Below are positions 23,248-36,500 of a stretch of DNA of 64,000 nt, piece after piece. Source of the DNA: Trebouxia sp. TZW2008 (taxonomy: Eukaryota; Chlorophyta; Trebouxiophyceae; Trebouxiales; Trebouxiaceae). The DNA is taken from NCBI GenBank assembly GCA_002118135.1, contig BDIU01000235.1:62001-126000 (forward strand), written 5' to 3'. A program made the translations under genes and the position numbers. Every line of letters starts with the position of its first letter. The first letter of the stretch is position 1. A model generated the notes under the pieces. The model was not told where the DNA came from. It searched no databases and was given only the letters and a program-made list of their open reading frames with translations.

Positions 23248-24273
23248 AGATCACAATGTTGCGAAAGCGTTGCCGCTGTATGTGTACCTGATCGCCTGAA
23301 CAGAAAGCGCGGATGCTCCCCGAATGCCATGTCTCCGGCACGAAGGCGATGCTCGGACAATTGGAGGCTGACTAAGGTGCACTGATGCTGTCGAGTACAG
23401 CATCGCCTCTTACAGACTCGCACCGGCGGACCGACGCTGCAATGACTCGGCTGATGTGCGGATCGCACCTAAAGGTATAGCTAGGCGCTTTGTCTGATAC
23501 GTGCGGCAAGTCAACGCAACCGATGTGCCGCACGGCAAGCACTCAAAGCATGCAGCATGTGCACCATGTGTGCCCGCTCAAATGGCTAGTATTACGTATG
23601 AATTTCTATGTCAGCAGCTTTTCGATCAGCAAGGAGTCGACAAGAGTGCCCTGCAACCTTTCCAGCTGTAATTTGTGAGGGTGTCGACGTTGAAGAGCTA
23701 TGATATCAGAGCTGCACTCAAGACGTGGGCCTGCACATGGACAGCAATGATCATCACTAGTCGTAAAGCACTTCTTCTTGTGTTCTGACAAGCCTCCTAC
23801 AAATTTGTTCTCCCCTTCGCAATTGGTCCGCAGCAATTGTTGCAATCTGGCATGCAAATGTGACAAAATACGCGCCAGTTGCTTCCACAGACTGCAGTGC
23901 ACTGCTTGACGGTATGCTTGAGACTTCTTTGGCTTGAATCTGTGGGGGGCCAGGGGGATCGTGCCCCCCCCCAGGGTTACCCACCTCCACTCACATAAGT
24001 TTGAATGCAGCTGACTGCTTTTGCAATGCCGTATCGACATCGCACCTGCACACGCAACTCACGCCACAAGCAGACGGCGGACTACAAGCTCTGTCGCGTG
24101 CAGTTTTTGGAGACTAGCGATACGGCGTGCGCTTCTAACGGCGACCCTCGTTCTGATTCTTGCTGCAACACGCGACAGCAAGCCTTGTTTCGCCTGCAGT
24201 GCTACCGTAGACGTGGGCTGCAGTCGCCACACAGACAGCTGCTGACATCTTTTGCGCCGGTTTGCAGACACCG
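23248..24273. other. Divergent intergenic region (1026 bp)
   Basis: Between the starts of the UhpC-like gene (minus) and the GDSL esterase gene (plus). It contains a GC-rich potential hairpin (GGGGGGCC...GCCCCCCCCC at 23943-23973). The open frame at 23606-24040 (minus) lacks any recognisable feature. Confidence 0.55.
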
Positions 24274-26696
24274 ATGGACTTGGAAAAGGCGCTGCTACCG
24301 CGAGCCCGAGCAACCCTTATATGTCTCTTAGTAGGGCTCTGCGTTCAAGCTCGCGCGTTGTCAAGTATTGTCGCGTTCGGAGATTCATTGACCGATGATG
24401 GCGGTGCGCACGGTGCAACAGCGCTGGTCGACAGCACCCTTAACACAAATATGGTGAGGCCTGCAGTGCCTGCGTTTGACCTTGTGCGACAGCGGGCTGC
24501 ACGTCAGCGGCAGTTCACAGCTGCCCAAGCACATTCGATGTTTGCCATGTCCTTCCGATCAGCCACTGATGTGCTTGCAGCCGTACCCCGGCACCCCGTA
24601 CTATGAAGGTCGTATTTTCAGCAACGGCATCCCTTACTCTGTTGTAGCGGCAGACATCCTGGGTGTCAAACTGACAGACTACGCTATCGGCGGGGCTACA
24701 TCTGGTGCAGCTCCAGGCATTCTCAGGGTCCCAGCAAGCTACAGCAATGTGTCCAGCCCAAACACTCTTGAGGTGCCTTCCACGGTGGAACAGGTAATGT
24801 TCCGTCGCAGGTGTCCAATTTGGTGTGGTCACTTGCTTGCCAGGCAGGATCACTAACACAGCTGATCATGCAACATGCAATTGCATGTCTTTACACAACT
24901 CAGCTGTTTGCTGTTTTGTGCTTTTCATGCAGTTTCTGAGCTCTGCTGCTGATGATGCTCTTCAACCTGCACATGTGCAGGGACGTCGACAGAGGCAAAC
25001 TCTGCAACAAGCCAATGCATGTCAAGACATGTTGGCACGCATGACCAATGCGCTGTAAAAGAAGCTGCCACCTCCAGTATTTCTGGTTCAGATGTTGAGC
25101 CTTGCTTTGCCAATTTGTCTCAATCACATGTGCCTCTGCTGTAATTACTGCTGTTTCTGCAGGTTCAGAACTATGTTGAAGCCAGTGGCGGCAAGCTGTC
25201 AAATCAGACGCTGTATCTCCTATTCATTGGTGCCAATGACTACATCAACACTCTCGCCGGCCAGGCAAATGCGACTGTTGAGGAGGTTCTGGAAGCTACA
25301 GCAGAAGCTTTGGATAGCTTGTATCAGGCTGGTGCAAGAGCGTACGATTTCTCGCATGGCAACGCATTACTTTGCAGTTGTGTTTGACAGCCTCCTCCTC
25401 AAAATCAGCCACCAATCTGGCCATGCATGTCTTAGCATGAAGAGGTATATGGCATACTGATGAGTTGCTCAGGTCAGTCTCCACGCCTTCAGCAAACCCT
25501 TTCTGGAGTGTAGAACAACACAGCAGCTTCAGGGCAAGGCCTGTATGCAGTAAGCACAGCTGCACACATGTTTGTAAGCCATGTGATGTCATTGCACGCC
25601 TGCAACATGCATCACCATCTGATGTGTCTTTGTGTATGCGGATCTGCAGCTCTGCACAACATGAAAGGGGTGATTGCGTCAGCGTTCTATCATTCAGTTT
25701 GGTGCGATCAACCAATTTGCCTTTGTACAAACAAAGCGCAATTATGAGCTGTGCTTGTTGGATGTCAGCCACAATGCTGTCTTGTGTCAAACAAGTGCAG
25801 CGTACAGCAGTTTGTGCAGCTCATATTGCCATGGCACAAATCGCATGCAGCCTCTGTTCTCTGGTTTGTGCAACCGCGTGTGGCCCTGCAGGTTTCACAT
25901 ACAGACCATACCATACCTGGGCTACACACCGGAGGTTGCATCTGGAGGGGCTGAAGCAACAGTCAGCGCCTTGTCTCATGGACTACATCACTGTCCTGAC
26001 TTTTGTGCATTGCCATCACTGGTTACAATGTGTCATCGCCGTCGAGAGCTGGTGTTGCTGTACGACAGCAAACAAGTGGAAGGAGAATAAGATAGAGAAC
26101 AGAGCAAATAGTCATCACACGGCAACAATGCCATGCTGCGCATGCTGTGTGGGTCAATCACCCAAGAATCAGACTTTCAAGGCATAGCAATGCTTCAATC
26201 ATGCGTTAGCCTTGGGTTGCTGGCTGCTGGTGCATCCTGCTTGACTGAAGGCAAGACGTCAATCACATAGTCACCCTGAACAACTCTTGAGTGCAAGGCA
26301 TTGCATGAAGCACATGAGCTCTCCTGCTCTGACTCTTGATCTGTTATGTGGCTGCAGGCAGTTGCAAATGAGCTCACTGATGCTCACAATGGTGCCTTGG
26401 CTGAGCTACTGCCAGAGTTTTTGGCTGATCATCAAGAGGCATCAGTCATTCTCTTCAACTTTGAGGCATTTTTGCTGAATTTGATGTCAAATGCAGCTCT
26501 ATATGGCATCACAGATGTGACTACACCATGCTATGCTGGTGCTGTTGCTGGCACAGCTTTCAGCCCTGCAAACCTATCAGCTGTGTGCCCTGATCCCAAC
26601 ACTCATGCATATTGGGATGGGGTTCATCCCACAGGTGTTGTACATCAGCTTTGGGGTCAGGCAATTGCTGGACAGCTGCAACCATACTTCAGCTAA
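24274..26696 (+). CDS. GDSL-type esterase/lipase (SGNH hydrolase)
   Basis: Five exons, 24274-24453, 24581-24793, 25163-25341, 25892-25961 and 26358-26696, give 326 residues. Three of the four SGNH blocks are plain: block I FGDSLTDDG with the nucleophile Ser38, block III GANDYIN with Asn156, and block V YWDGVHPT with the Asp301/His304 pair of the triad. Block II is the weakly conserved Gly region GGATSGAAPG. The N-terminus (LLPRARATLICLLVGLCVQA) is a signal peptide, so the enzyme is probably secreted or goes to the cell wall. GDSL enzymes cleave acyl or acetyl esters, including those on lipids and wall polysaccharides; the substrate cannot be told here. The exon 4 donor (GTCAGC at 25962) was chosen because it alone keeps phase with exon 5. 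Confidence 0.88.
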
Positions 26697-27963
26697 ATGC
26701 CTGAAATTGCAGAAGCCAATGTGACCTGGGCTCCCAGGCTTGCAGCAATTTTGGGCTGATTCTGCTGCCACAGGCTCCTTTTATGACGCTTAACAATACA
26801 CAGCTTTCGTTTTTTGCCTTTTTTCCCCCTTGCAGTTTGTTGGACTACCCAAGGCTGGCTAGTGATGGCCAAAGCCCTTGATCAGCTGTCATTGCGCCAC
26901 ACTCATTTGGTGCTGCAGCATTTAGGCCTTCTACCGGCACGCTTGCTATCAGAACTTGTACAAACGTACAACACTGTATGCTGTCCAGTGTTCAAAGTGT
27001 TGACCGCGGACTCAACAACATTATCTGCTGATAGATGTGAAGTCTGCAGGTTGTGAATAAGCCAACTCTCCTGACTAGCTCTGTGATAATACTGTGTTTG
27101 ATAAAATTGCAATGATTGACGCCAAACATCTTTCATGCTGCCTCGTGAGGAGCAATGCAATATGGGATGTGTGTACATATGTACTGCAGCAAGTAGCAGT
27201 AACGATGATAGTAGTTTACGATTACCCGGACAAGCATTGTGTATGCACATTTTGTAGGTCATCCAATGGCTGGCCAAGTTTGCTTACCACTGAGTAATAC
27301 TTGACCACTCACTGACAACACAAATCGCCAGTGGCAGGCAGGCGCATATTTGCACTACCAACACAACTAGTCAATGTAGCTTTGGCTTTGGTGCTTGCAG
27401 GTAGCTGCTTGCACAGCATGGCCATGGCTAGCATGCAGTTGAAGCCCCCACCCAACCCCCATTCTGCCCCCCAGGGGCCCTAGATGCTTCGCTGGCTACA
27501 CGAACGACATCGGCTGCCGCAACAGTGTGATCACAGTTGCCGTGCTCGCAACTGCCGCAAACAAAGCTGATCTGCCGGCATCTTCTGCTGTGAGCACCGA
27601 CTACTCTTGCATCGGCCGACAACGCTGCACGCGACGTTACTGTCACGAGCCCAGACGCCTGGTCGTTGAGACGTAAGTCCTGAAACGCTGTGGTATACCC
27701 TTTGCACCCGCGTCCCCCGTCACATGTGTCGCCGTTCTAGCGCCTGCGTAGCGGGAGATCGCGTCCATCCAACGCTCACAACAGCTTCCCGACTCAACCG
27801 TTAGGTTTCTGCAGGCACGACTGTCAGCCTTTGCTTGGGAGTGTTCGCGAGACTCATACACGGTAGGACTCGATCTCAGCTGCTGTATACAGTCGTGTTG
27901 CAGAAGGTTAGCTCGGCACTCAATTCGAGATGCAATTGCAGACAGCAAGCCTAAGCAGGCAGC
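26697..27963. other. Intergenic region (1267 bp)
   Basis: Between the GDSL esterase stop and the DnaJ start, both on the plus strand. The right half (27480-27960) is more GC-rich and should contain the DnaJ promoter and 5' UTR. No gene is called. Confidence 0.5.
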
Positions 27964-30900
27964 ATGGCCTTTGCTGGCACCTTGCCTGACAGGCAAATAC
28001 CACAGCCAGTGATGAGCCAATTCGGCTCTCGCGCCCATGCCCACAGCCATAGCACAGTCAGAGCCCATGCTGCGCATCAGTGTAGGCTCGAGCATCAGCT
28101 TCGACGAAACAGCAGATCAGCATGGGGCAGCAGCGCAGGCCTTAGGCAGCAGCGGCAAACCCCCCGCCAGAAGCGTGGTCACTCTGCTATTGTCTATGCT
28201 GACCAGGACTATTACAGCGTGCTGGGTATCAACAAGAGCGCAGACAAGCAGGCCATCAAGTCAGCCTACAGACAGAAGGCGCGCAAGTTTCACCCTGATG
28301 TGAACAAAGAGCCTGGGGCAGAGGACACATTCAAATCCATCAGTAATGCGTATGAGGTCTTGTCAGATGATGAGAAGCGTGGCATCTATGACAGGTGAAA
28401 TGCCTGCAATGTTGCTGCTGGTACATGCAATGTGCAAACCCCGTGTATTGACCTGCATAGTCATCCCTATCCATTACCACCAGGCATGAACTCACCATTG
28501 TAGTCTGCAAGCAGATTTGGATTAAGCCTTTCAGACATGGTAGGCTGCACCTGAGCCATTGAGAGCTTTGCAGATATTGTTGCACCACTGGTATAGCACA
28601 CTCCACTTGGCCTTGCAGATGTCTTCCAAAATTCCACCCTGAATGTAAACAGGCTACATCCGCAAGAGATATTGCCTCTGCATTTGTGTGTGGGTGCAGC
28701 ATGGCTGATCCTCTGGGGATGACTAGCATGTTGCTGTCCTTTGTATGGGGCTGGGTTGATGTCTTCATGCTGTTGCAGATATGGTGAGGCTGGGTTGAAG
28801 GGGGGTATGGGTGGCATGGGTGGGGGTGGCGAGTACGGTGGCAACCCCTTTGACATCTTTGAGCAGTTCTTTGGCGGTGGAGGTAACATTGTAGCTCTAC
28901 TTGTGCACAACTGTTGCAGTCAGTCTGCCAATATTTGCAGTAATGACGCAGTCTCAAGAGGTTGTCTTAGGTAGCATGCACCACATGTCTGAATACTGCT
29001 GGTTCTCCTATCCTGCAAGGCAAGCCATCCAGAGCAGGCAGGTCATATTCACAAACAGCGATTGTCATGAGGGTTAGCAGCTTCGGGCAGTGCAGGCTTT
29101 TTACTAATGGTTCACTGCTGGCGAATTGTGTCCTTTGCCAAATCATGTTTGTGGCCATCAAGGACAGCTCCTTTTCACAAGCATGGTCCAGCTAAGGTTC
29201 AGCGTGCTCAAGCTGCACTTTTAGGGTGGTGATGCCGTTCATGTGGCTCAGGTATGGGAGAAATGGGGCAGGGCGGGCAGCAGCAAAGGAATAAGCCCAC
29301 CCAGGGCAAAGATCAATGGTGCTTATGGTTCAGAGTGCTCAAGCTGAAACCCTAAGGTTCTTAAGCTGTTAGTATGTTGCAGGTATGGGAGGCATGGGGC
29401 AGGGCGGACAGCAGCGAAGGAACAGGCCTACTCAGGGTGAAGATGAACGGCATGAGGTGCAGCTGGACTTCCTCGATGCTGTCTTTGGCACCCAGTAAGC
29501 CTCTCTTGCTTACTGATTCACAACAGCTGGTTGATCATGGCTTTTTGACAGCAGGTTCTGATCAGAGCTGGTCACATGCAGACTTGATACCTGAGCACAC
29601 TGATCTGACTACATCAACCCTTGCACCCGTCAGCATCAGCAAACTGTGACGGAATCAGGCGCTTGCTGTCGCTGCTGAATGTCGATTAAGTGCTTGCTGT
29701 TGTTTTTCCATTGCATGATCATTTTTTGGTTGAAATGTTTGCCAAGCATGCTTTCAAACTTCACTGATGATGTTGTGGCCTGATGAAAAGTGCATCATAT
29801 TCAGCACTGTATGCACTGTCTGCAGGAAGGATCTTTCAGTCAGCCGCTTGGAGGAGTGCGGGGTGTGCTCAGGCAGCGGCAACAAGGCAGGCACCACGCC
29901 CTCCACCTGTGGCACCTGTGGCGGTCAAGGCCAGGTGGTGTCTGTGCAGCGCACCCCTATCGGCTCCTTCCAACAGGTACATGTCCGCCAAGTATGCCTT
30001 CTCACAGTCAATTGTTCTCTTTTCCACTTTCACCCGCCGGTCTTGAACCACTTGTGCATTACTTTCAACATGTTCGCTGTATACACCTTTTCCACAGCCT
30101 GTCAGGGTAGAAATGCACAATGGCTCATCTGTCATGAATGACAATGTTTGATCTGGAGTTCACCAATTCCCCGTGTGCGGCTGTACGCCTTTCCATGCTG
30201 AAGATTCCAAGTGCATTCTCTGCAACTGATACATGCAAACTCCACCTTTGGCATCCGTCATGATTGCCATCAGGCATTTCAAGCAGGCCACGGCTGGAAA
30301 TACCTGTGGGGTTAATATGGCATTTCCAAACCGACACTACCTATCCTTTACACAGTCAAGTCTAGCGACGCTTAGAAGACCCTCCTGTGTTGCAGATATC
30401 AACGTGTCCAGACTGTGAGGGGTCAGGCGAGCGGGCCACGCCTTGCAACACCTGTGGGGGTGATGGCCGCGTACGCCGCACCAAGAAGATCAACCTAAAT
30501 GTGCCAGCTGGTGTTGATGACAGCAGCAGGCTCAGAGTCCGAGGAGAGGGCAACGCCGGCAGAAAAGGTATGTATACAGTGCAACACCATACAATCCATT
30601 TCAGAGATTGATGCTGAAAGAGTTGCACGTTGGATGTTTTGTAGTGCCATAGCGCAGGGTCAAGGAAGTGCTAGTGCGCTGTAAGCTATTGCTTGAGGAT
30701 TCTGTTACTTCAAGCAGCTCAACAGCACACATGCAGGGCAAAGTGGGCAGCGACGTACATTGGTGTTAGGAAGTTGACAGGAATGTATAGCTTTTGGGCG
30801 GTCCAGCAGTGTTGTAAGCAAGGATGTCAACCGGCCTGAGTATGCAATATATAAACAGGCAATCTTGAGTTGTTGACACCTTTGCTTTCAATGCTGCTTG

Positions 30901-33292
30901 ACTGTCCAACTTCATGGACTGTGATGGGCGAAAATAAAATGTCAAACGTTGCGTTATGGTCAGAAAACTCATCAGTGTGTTTGCTGTGAGCTGCCAAGTT
31001 GAAGCAAATAGGCAATCTGGGGTCCCTTTGTATTCTTGCTTGCACTGCTGCTCAAGTCTCCAATGTCATGGATTGTTCAGTGTAATGGCTGCAATCAATC
31101 ATCAGATGCGAAACTTTGAGACTGTCAAGTTCAGTTCATATCTAAGTTCCACATCGTGACAGAAGTCTTAGCAGCGTGTTGTGGTTGCAGGTTGGAGCTC
31201 CAGTATGCAGCCATGCAAATGGGCAGTCAAGGCAATGACACCTTACATCCTTGCTTGCAATGCTGCTGACTGCCTAGTGTAATGGCTGCAGTTATGGCAT
31301 CACATGCAAGTGTGCAATGACACAAATCCCAGCAGTCAGAAATTTGAGCAGTGTGATGATTGAAAGCAGCAATTGCGGGCTGCCTCTTTAGACAGAGGCT
31401 CCCGCTATGACGCCTGATGGCGTAGACTTTTCCTTTTCTTCTTTTCTCTGACAACATAATTGTCAGCAGTGCAGTGGCAGACCATTCAGCAGTTGCAAAC
31501 AGCAGCAATGTGGTGACAGGAGTCTCCGCAGCTGTGTTGTGCTTGCAGGTGGACCCTAGGATGCAGCCGTGCAAATTGGCAATGTGACCCCTTGTGTCTC
31601 TGCTTGCAATGCTGTTGGCCTGTCATGTTTATTGCATGCAAAACAGACATCAGACATGGAGCTGTGATGATAGGGTTCTTAGCATTGTGTCGTGATTGCA
31701 GGTGGGCCGCCAGGAGACCTCATTGTGAAGACTAAAGTCAAGCAGCACAACGAGCTGAGGCGAGAGCAGCTGACCATCCATTCAGATGTGGCCGTCTCCT
31801 ATGTGGATGCCATCCTAGGTATGCATATTCCCGTTTGTGCAAATTCCGTTTAAATTGGTTGTGGGCGCACTTGCCGAGACAGATTGCAGCTGCTTGACTT
31901 GAAGGGAGACTCTTCTGACAATTTGTGCAATATGCCAATTTGCAAGACTGGGAGCTCGTCTAGCAATCACAGGGTGATTCCAGACTCAGATAAGTTGTTG
32001 AACTCTCATTTGTGGCTGTCTCATATGTGATGCCGTCTTAGGTATGCTTCTCCTCTCTATCCAGACTCTGGTCAGCGCATCGGTGGTCACACGTCATCAG
32101 ACAATTTGCAGTTGTTCCAAGGCAGGCGTGCAGCTGTTGTTTGTGAGTGATCTTGGCTCACACGTCAAATGATCGATGCTTTGGAATGGAATGGCCTCAA
32201 AAGGTCTCAACTGATATTTTGCAGTCAGCTATTGGCTATCTACTGCCGGTGACTTGTCATGCAAATGCACAAAAGCCAGCAGGAAAAAGTCAACAAACCG
32301 CTCAGAATTTCACAGGTCAGGGACAATTTTGTCTGATTGATCTGCGAAGCCTGGGTAGTGTGTTGAGGTGGTCCTGCTGGCCTTTAGCCTTTAAAGGACA
32401 ACTCACAGTTGCAATATGAGTAGCCAGCAGCTGACTGCACAGGTGTACAATTGCACTCACCTCTCTGTTGCTGCACTATTGCAGCAATACCGTACTTGCA
32501 TTATCCACAGCCATTGTTGTGTTCTGTCCGCTGCCCTCTTCACAATGTCATGCAGTGTCTGCCATCAGGCTGTCAAATTGATACTTTCTGTGACCAGGCA
32601 AGCTGTCAAAAACATGACAAGCATAATCAATTGCAATGTTGGCTGGCAAAGGCATCACAGGCAGTGCAGACTGGCTGCACAGCATGTGACTATCTGCACC
32701 CATTCGTGAATTACGGCTTAACATTCAAGCAACCAGTGTGGATCAGCCTGAGTATGAGGCTGGTATGCATACAGTTTGCTCAATTTGTGATGCCGTACTA
32801 ATTGCTGCAAGAAGCGCAGCCGCTCAAGCTTTCTGGTTATGAATGAAGACAGCATTGTCTGCTGTGCAGGCACTACAGTCAAGGTCACTACAGTGGATGG
32901 TCTGGTTGACCTGAAGATACCTGGTGGCACACAGCCTGGCACCACCTTGGTCATGTCCAAAAGAGGGGTACCCCGGCTTGGAAATGCTAACTCAAGAGGC
33001 GATCACCAGGTATGTGTGAGGTTTTGGGTTAGAATGGATGAGATTTTGCATGTCGGTTGCAGCTTTGATGTCTGTTTGTGTATGTGTGGCTCCCACATAT
33101 ATCAGCAGAGTTCTGTGCCAATGTCTTTGGCACTTTATGCTGACTCAGCAGCTGCCTGTTGGTCTGCAGGTGCATGTCAGAGTTGAAATCCCAACCAAGC
33201 TGACTAATGATGAACGTAAGATTGTGGAGGAACTGAAGGAGATACAGCTGACTAAGCCAGCAAAGAAGAAGGGTTTCTCCTTGTTTTCCTAG
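27964..33292 (+). CDS. Chloroplast type-I DnaJ (Hsp40) co-chaperone
   Basis: Eight exons, 27964-28394, 28779-28882, 29383-29494, 29826-29976, 30396-30567, 31702-31818, 32870-33009 and 33170-33292, give 449 residues. A basic, Arg/Ser/Gln/His-rich leader of about 77 residues runs into [13 protein letters not shown], the usual start of the mature plastid J domain. The J domain holds the HPD tripeptide (110-112) that stimulates Hsp70. A Gly/Met/Phe-rich segment follows (exons 2-3), then a zinc finger of four CxxCxGxG repeats with cysteines at 227/230, 244/247, 270/273 and 283/286, and the C-terminal substrate-binding domain ending KKKGFSLFS. This full J-G/F-Zn-CTD layout defines type I (DnaJ). 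It likely partners plastid Hsp70. Introns 2, 5 and 6 contain copies of neighbouring exon edges. Confidence 0.93.
29194..29480 (+). repeat. Tandem duplicate of DnaJ exon 3 acceptor and 5' half (pseudo-exon)
   Basis: The segment around 29194-29327 repeats as 29328-29460. Both carry a CAG|GTATGGGAG acceptor edge followed by ATGGGGCAGGGCGG. The first copy has changes and ends in AATGGTGCTTATG rather than continuing to a donor in phase. The second copy contains the exon used in the model (29383-29494). Confidence 0.7.
31165..31705 (+). repeat. Repeated 3' splice-site regions in DnaJ intron 5
   Basis: The segment before exon 6 (TTAGCATTGTGTCGTGATTGCAG, ending 31701) has two earlier relatives ending at about 31191 (GTTGTGGTTGCAG) and 31549 (GTTGTGCTTGCAG). 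Each is followed by a G-rich word and then a GCAGCC-TGCAAA-TGGCA-TG stretch. The repeat is imperfect, with a spacing of about 150-360 bp. Confidence 0.5.
32008..32047 (+). repeat. Copy of DnaJ exon 6 end and its donor
   Basis: GTGGCTGTCTCATATGTG..ATGCCGTCTTAG|GTATGC at about 32010-32046 matches the real exon 6 end (31784-31824) with a one-base deletion that would shift the frame. It lies 226 bp downstream in intron 6. Confidence 0.65.
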
Positions 33293-33594
33293 TTCCTACA
33301 TTCCCATAATGTCATCACCTGTTCATCGTGTGTTTCTGAACACCTGCATTCTTTATTTTCAGTTTGACTGGTCAGTGACAGCTTGACTCATTGCTCTTTA
33401 ATGCAATTTCGCGCCATTTGCACTCGTAGATCTTGAGGCCCCGATAATGTAGCAACAAGATGATGGTGTTTGTAAAGTTTCAGACGGATAGACTCGACAC
33501 AACCTGCATTGTGAAGATAACTGCATGCTGTCCTTAGTGATAAGTTTGCAACATTGTCATTTGTTCAAGCTTCAGCCAGCAGCAGCTGGTGATA
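33293..33594. other. Convergent intergenic region (302 bp)
   Basis: Separates the DnaJ stop (plus) from the gamma-tubulin complex gene stop (minus). Holds both 3' UTRs; nothing else is seen. Confidence 0.6.
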
Positions 33595-36500
33595 TCATAT
33601 TGTGCCATTTGCCAGCATTGCTCTATAGTCAGGCTTTGGTTTGAAGTAATCATTGAAGTCCAGCCTGCCAATGAGGTTGGACAGGCTGTCAAGCTCCTCT
33701 CGCGACTCCCTGGTGTCATTTTGAGCAGCTTGGTGCATGTCTTGAAGCTCTGCAAAACACATACATTGTTGATGATAGGCCTTGCCATTGTGTGCAAAGG
33801 CATAGCATACAATTCATAGCATACAAATCGCTGTGAATTCCACTCAGATGGACAGGGCAATACACGACAACTTGCACGGATTATGCTTTCAAATAGATGC
33901 TGCATCGTGAGGCTGACGGCAGGTCAATCTATGCCAGCTTTGGCAATACCTGTTATGAATTCAATGAACTTGCCACCAAAGCTGGTTTCCAGCTCTTGGA
34001 TCGCTGTGCTAAATTTCTCATCACTGATGATGCTCTGCAAGAGTGCTGCAGCTGTGGCGGCACTGTCTTGCCTTTGCATCCTTCGTCTCTGGGATTTGTC
34101 ACCTGCACGTCATCATTCATTGTGAGCTTGTCATCACATACACACGCTTGCCCTGATTTCAAGTGGAAAATTCCTCTGCAGCTCACTTTCACAGCGCCAG
34201 ATACCGGCCACAGCAGTCAGCTTCAACTTCATTCAGGATCATGAGAGTTGCAGCTTACAAGGTTTGCAAGTGAATGTCGCATAGGGTGCTAAGATGCATC
34301 AGGCAGTAGGACATAGTATTCAGGTTGAGCCATGCTGTCAAATGAAGGCTGACGCATGTGATGACCTATTGTAATGTTATGATGTTACGAGCAGTGCAGA
34401 TTTGACGCAAATGTGGCAGTCTGAAGAATATGCAAACAGCAGACCTGTTGGCACAATATCCACGGCTGCTGTGCATCAAGAGCTGTGCTGTTCATTGTTG
34501 TGCAGGCCAGCAAAGATGTTGGTGAAACTGCCGATGGCAAAGCGTTTGTGGCAGAGTGACAAGCGTTGCAGATTTAGCAAGGCGTACCTGCTGGCACAAT
34601 GTCCAGGTCCGCTGTGCTGCGAGAGCTGTGCTCTACATCGACGTGTAGGCTGGCAGTGATCTTTGTGAAGGTGCCAGCATGATGCTTGAGCTGCGTGAGG
34701 GAGTTGAGCAGCGCGAGCTTGCGTGACAGCAGGCAGCCCTTTAACACCTTGCGCTGGAAGTCTGAGTGGTGTCCAATGACCTGTGAGCAGGCAAGCAAGC
34801 TGTCTTATCACAAGGGAGTTGCAATAGGCAAAAGGCTTGAACTTTCTCCTGATCATTGCGTGTCATCACTGACAGCCATGTGATCAGTCAGCTGTTGCCA
34901 AGCTTTGTTGCCAGCGACTATATTGGTTGTTTGTGGCGGCAAATGCCAGACACAAAGTTCCTGAGTTTAGATTCACACACTCGTATGTGGTGATTAATTT
35001 TTGGGAAAACTGTTGCATCCACTGGATGCTGCCAATGAAAGCAACTGAACTTTTGCCATGAGCATTGGGCTGCACAAAAAGGGCTTGAGCATATGCACTA
35101 ACTCACAACAACAATGTGCACAGTAGCTCCTCACCTCGTCAAGAGTTTTGGCGTCACGGCACTGAATGCTCATGGTGTGCCACAAGGGCTCCAAGACCTC
35201 AAAGGTGACATACAGCAGGAACTGGTGGAAGAAGTGCATCATGTGCTGGCACAGACTGTAGCACTTCTTCAGCGTGTCACTTGGCCACCTGCAGGTGCCT
35301 TTGGCTCAGTTGTGCAAAGAACAGTCATGCTGATGACAACATCCAGAATATCACTGCAAACTGTGCGCACACCAGCCTTATTGCTAGGTGCAGGCAGCCT
35401 AAACATTCACCAGCCATGCTCAAGATGACTGGCAAGAATTGAGACGTTACTGGTCTGCCTTGGCTGTGTTAAGAAGGTGCCCAAATAGGTGCAAAGACTT
35501 GTGGTAAATGTGTCCGTCAGAGCTTCAGTCATGCAAGGTTTACCATGCTACGCTGCCTGACTCAGCATCGATGTATACAGACTGATTGCAATTTGTGATA
35601 CTGTTCATTCCATTGAGGGTTGAGGGTCTGCAGATCAAGGCAGATCACCAAAAGTCATCGCGTCATGTTTCACTACAATACACGTAGTATTGTGTTGTGT
35701 TCTGATATAACATCAATGAGGACAGCTCGTCAGGCCAGTAAGTTGCAACATCAGTAATACATCTGCCCTCACCGGAAGAGGCCCCGGGTCGCTTGGAGGG
35801 TCTGCCAGACGCCCACCAGCTGCCGCTCCACATACTTCAGCTCAAACAGGTGGCGGAACACCAGCTGGTACTGAGTCATGGCCTGTTGGCTGATCACTAT
35901 GCTCAGTGGCCACTCAATCTGCACACAAGCAAGCGAGCCTGTTTTGCATCGCAATGAAAGACTGCATGCCGCTGCCCAGGTGCTCACTTCTTGCTCAAGT
36001 GTTGTCAACACATGCATGCAGATTGCAATGTGGCCTGGTGTTTCTGCATCGCATTGGCGGGGCCACAGCACTCGGCAACATCAGGCACCACAACTGTATC
36101 ACACACCTTGTAGCCTAGCAGGAAAGCTTCTCTGCCAGAGCGTGAAGTGTATAGGCCAGGGTCAGTGCCGGCTGTTTGTCTGGGTGAAATCTGCAAACCG
36201 TGTCAAACATCAAGCGTGCATCGTATGCTGAGCTTGTCTATGATGTACTTGTTTGGGCACAGCATGCATTTGAGATTTGGACTTGCGTATGATGCATACA
36301 TGCTGCTGTCTGCTTGCAATTCGTGCTGTGATGCATGCAGAACATGCAGCCTCCACACATGAGTCCACGCAAAATCTGTGATTGCATTGTTTAATGTCCT
36401 TTCACCGCAATGGCCCAGTGGGGCATCCAGCATTACCCAACAGCACCCACCACCATTCAGCCACCCACAACAGCCGATAGACTTTTAGTGTGACACCCAA

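Noticed and set aside
23606..24040. 144-codon minus-strand open frame
   Set aside because: No start-context, family or splice evidence; composition resembles the surrounding spacer.
24933..24974. Candidate extra exon in the GDSL esterase (FLSSAADDALQPAH, phase 0 both ends)
   Set aside because: Splicing exon 2 directly to exon 3 (VEQ-VQNYVEASGG) fits the GDSL consensus better; the extra segment has only a weak GTGCAG donor.
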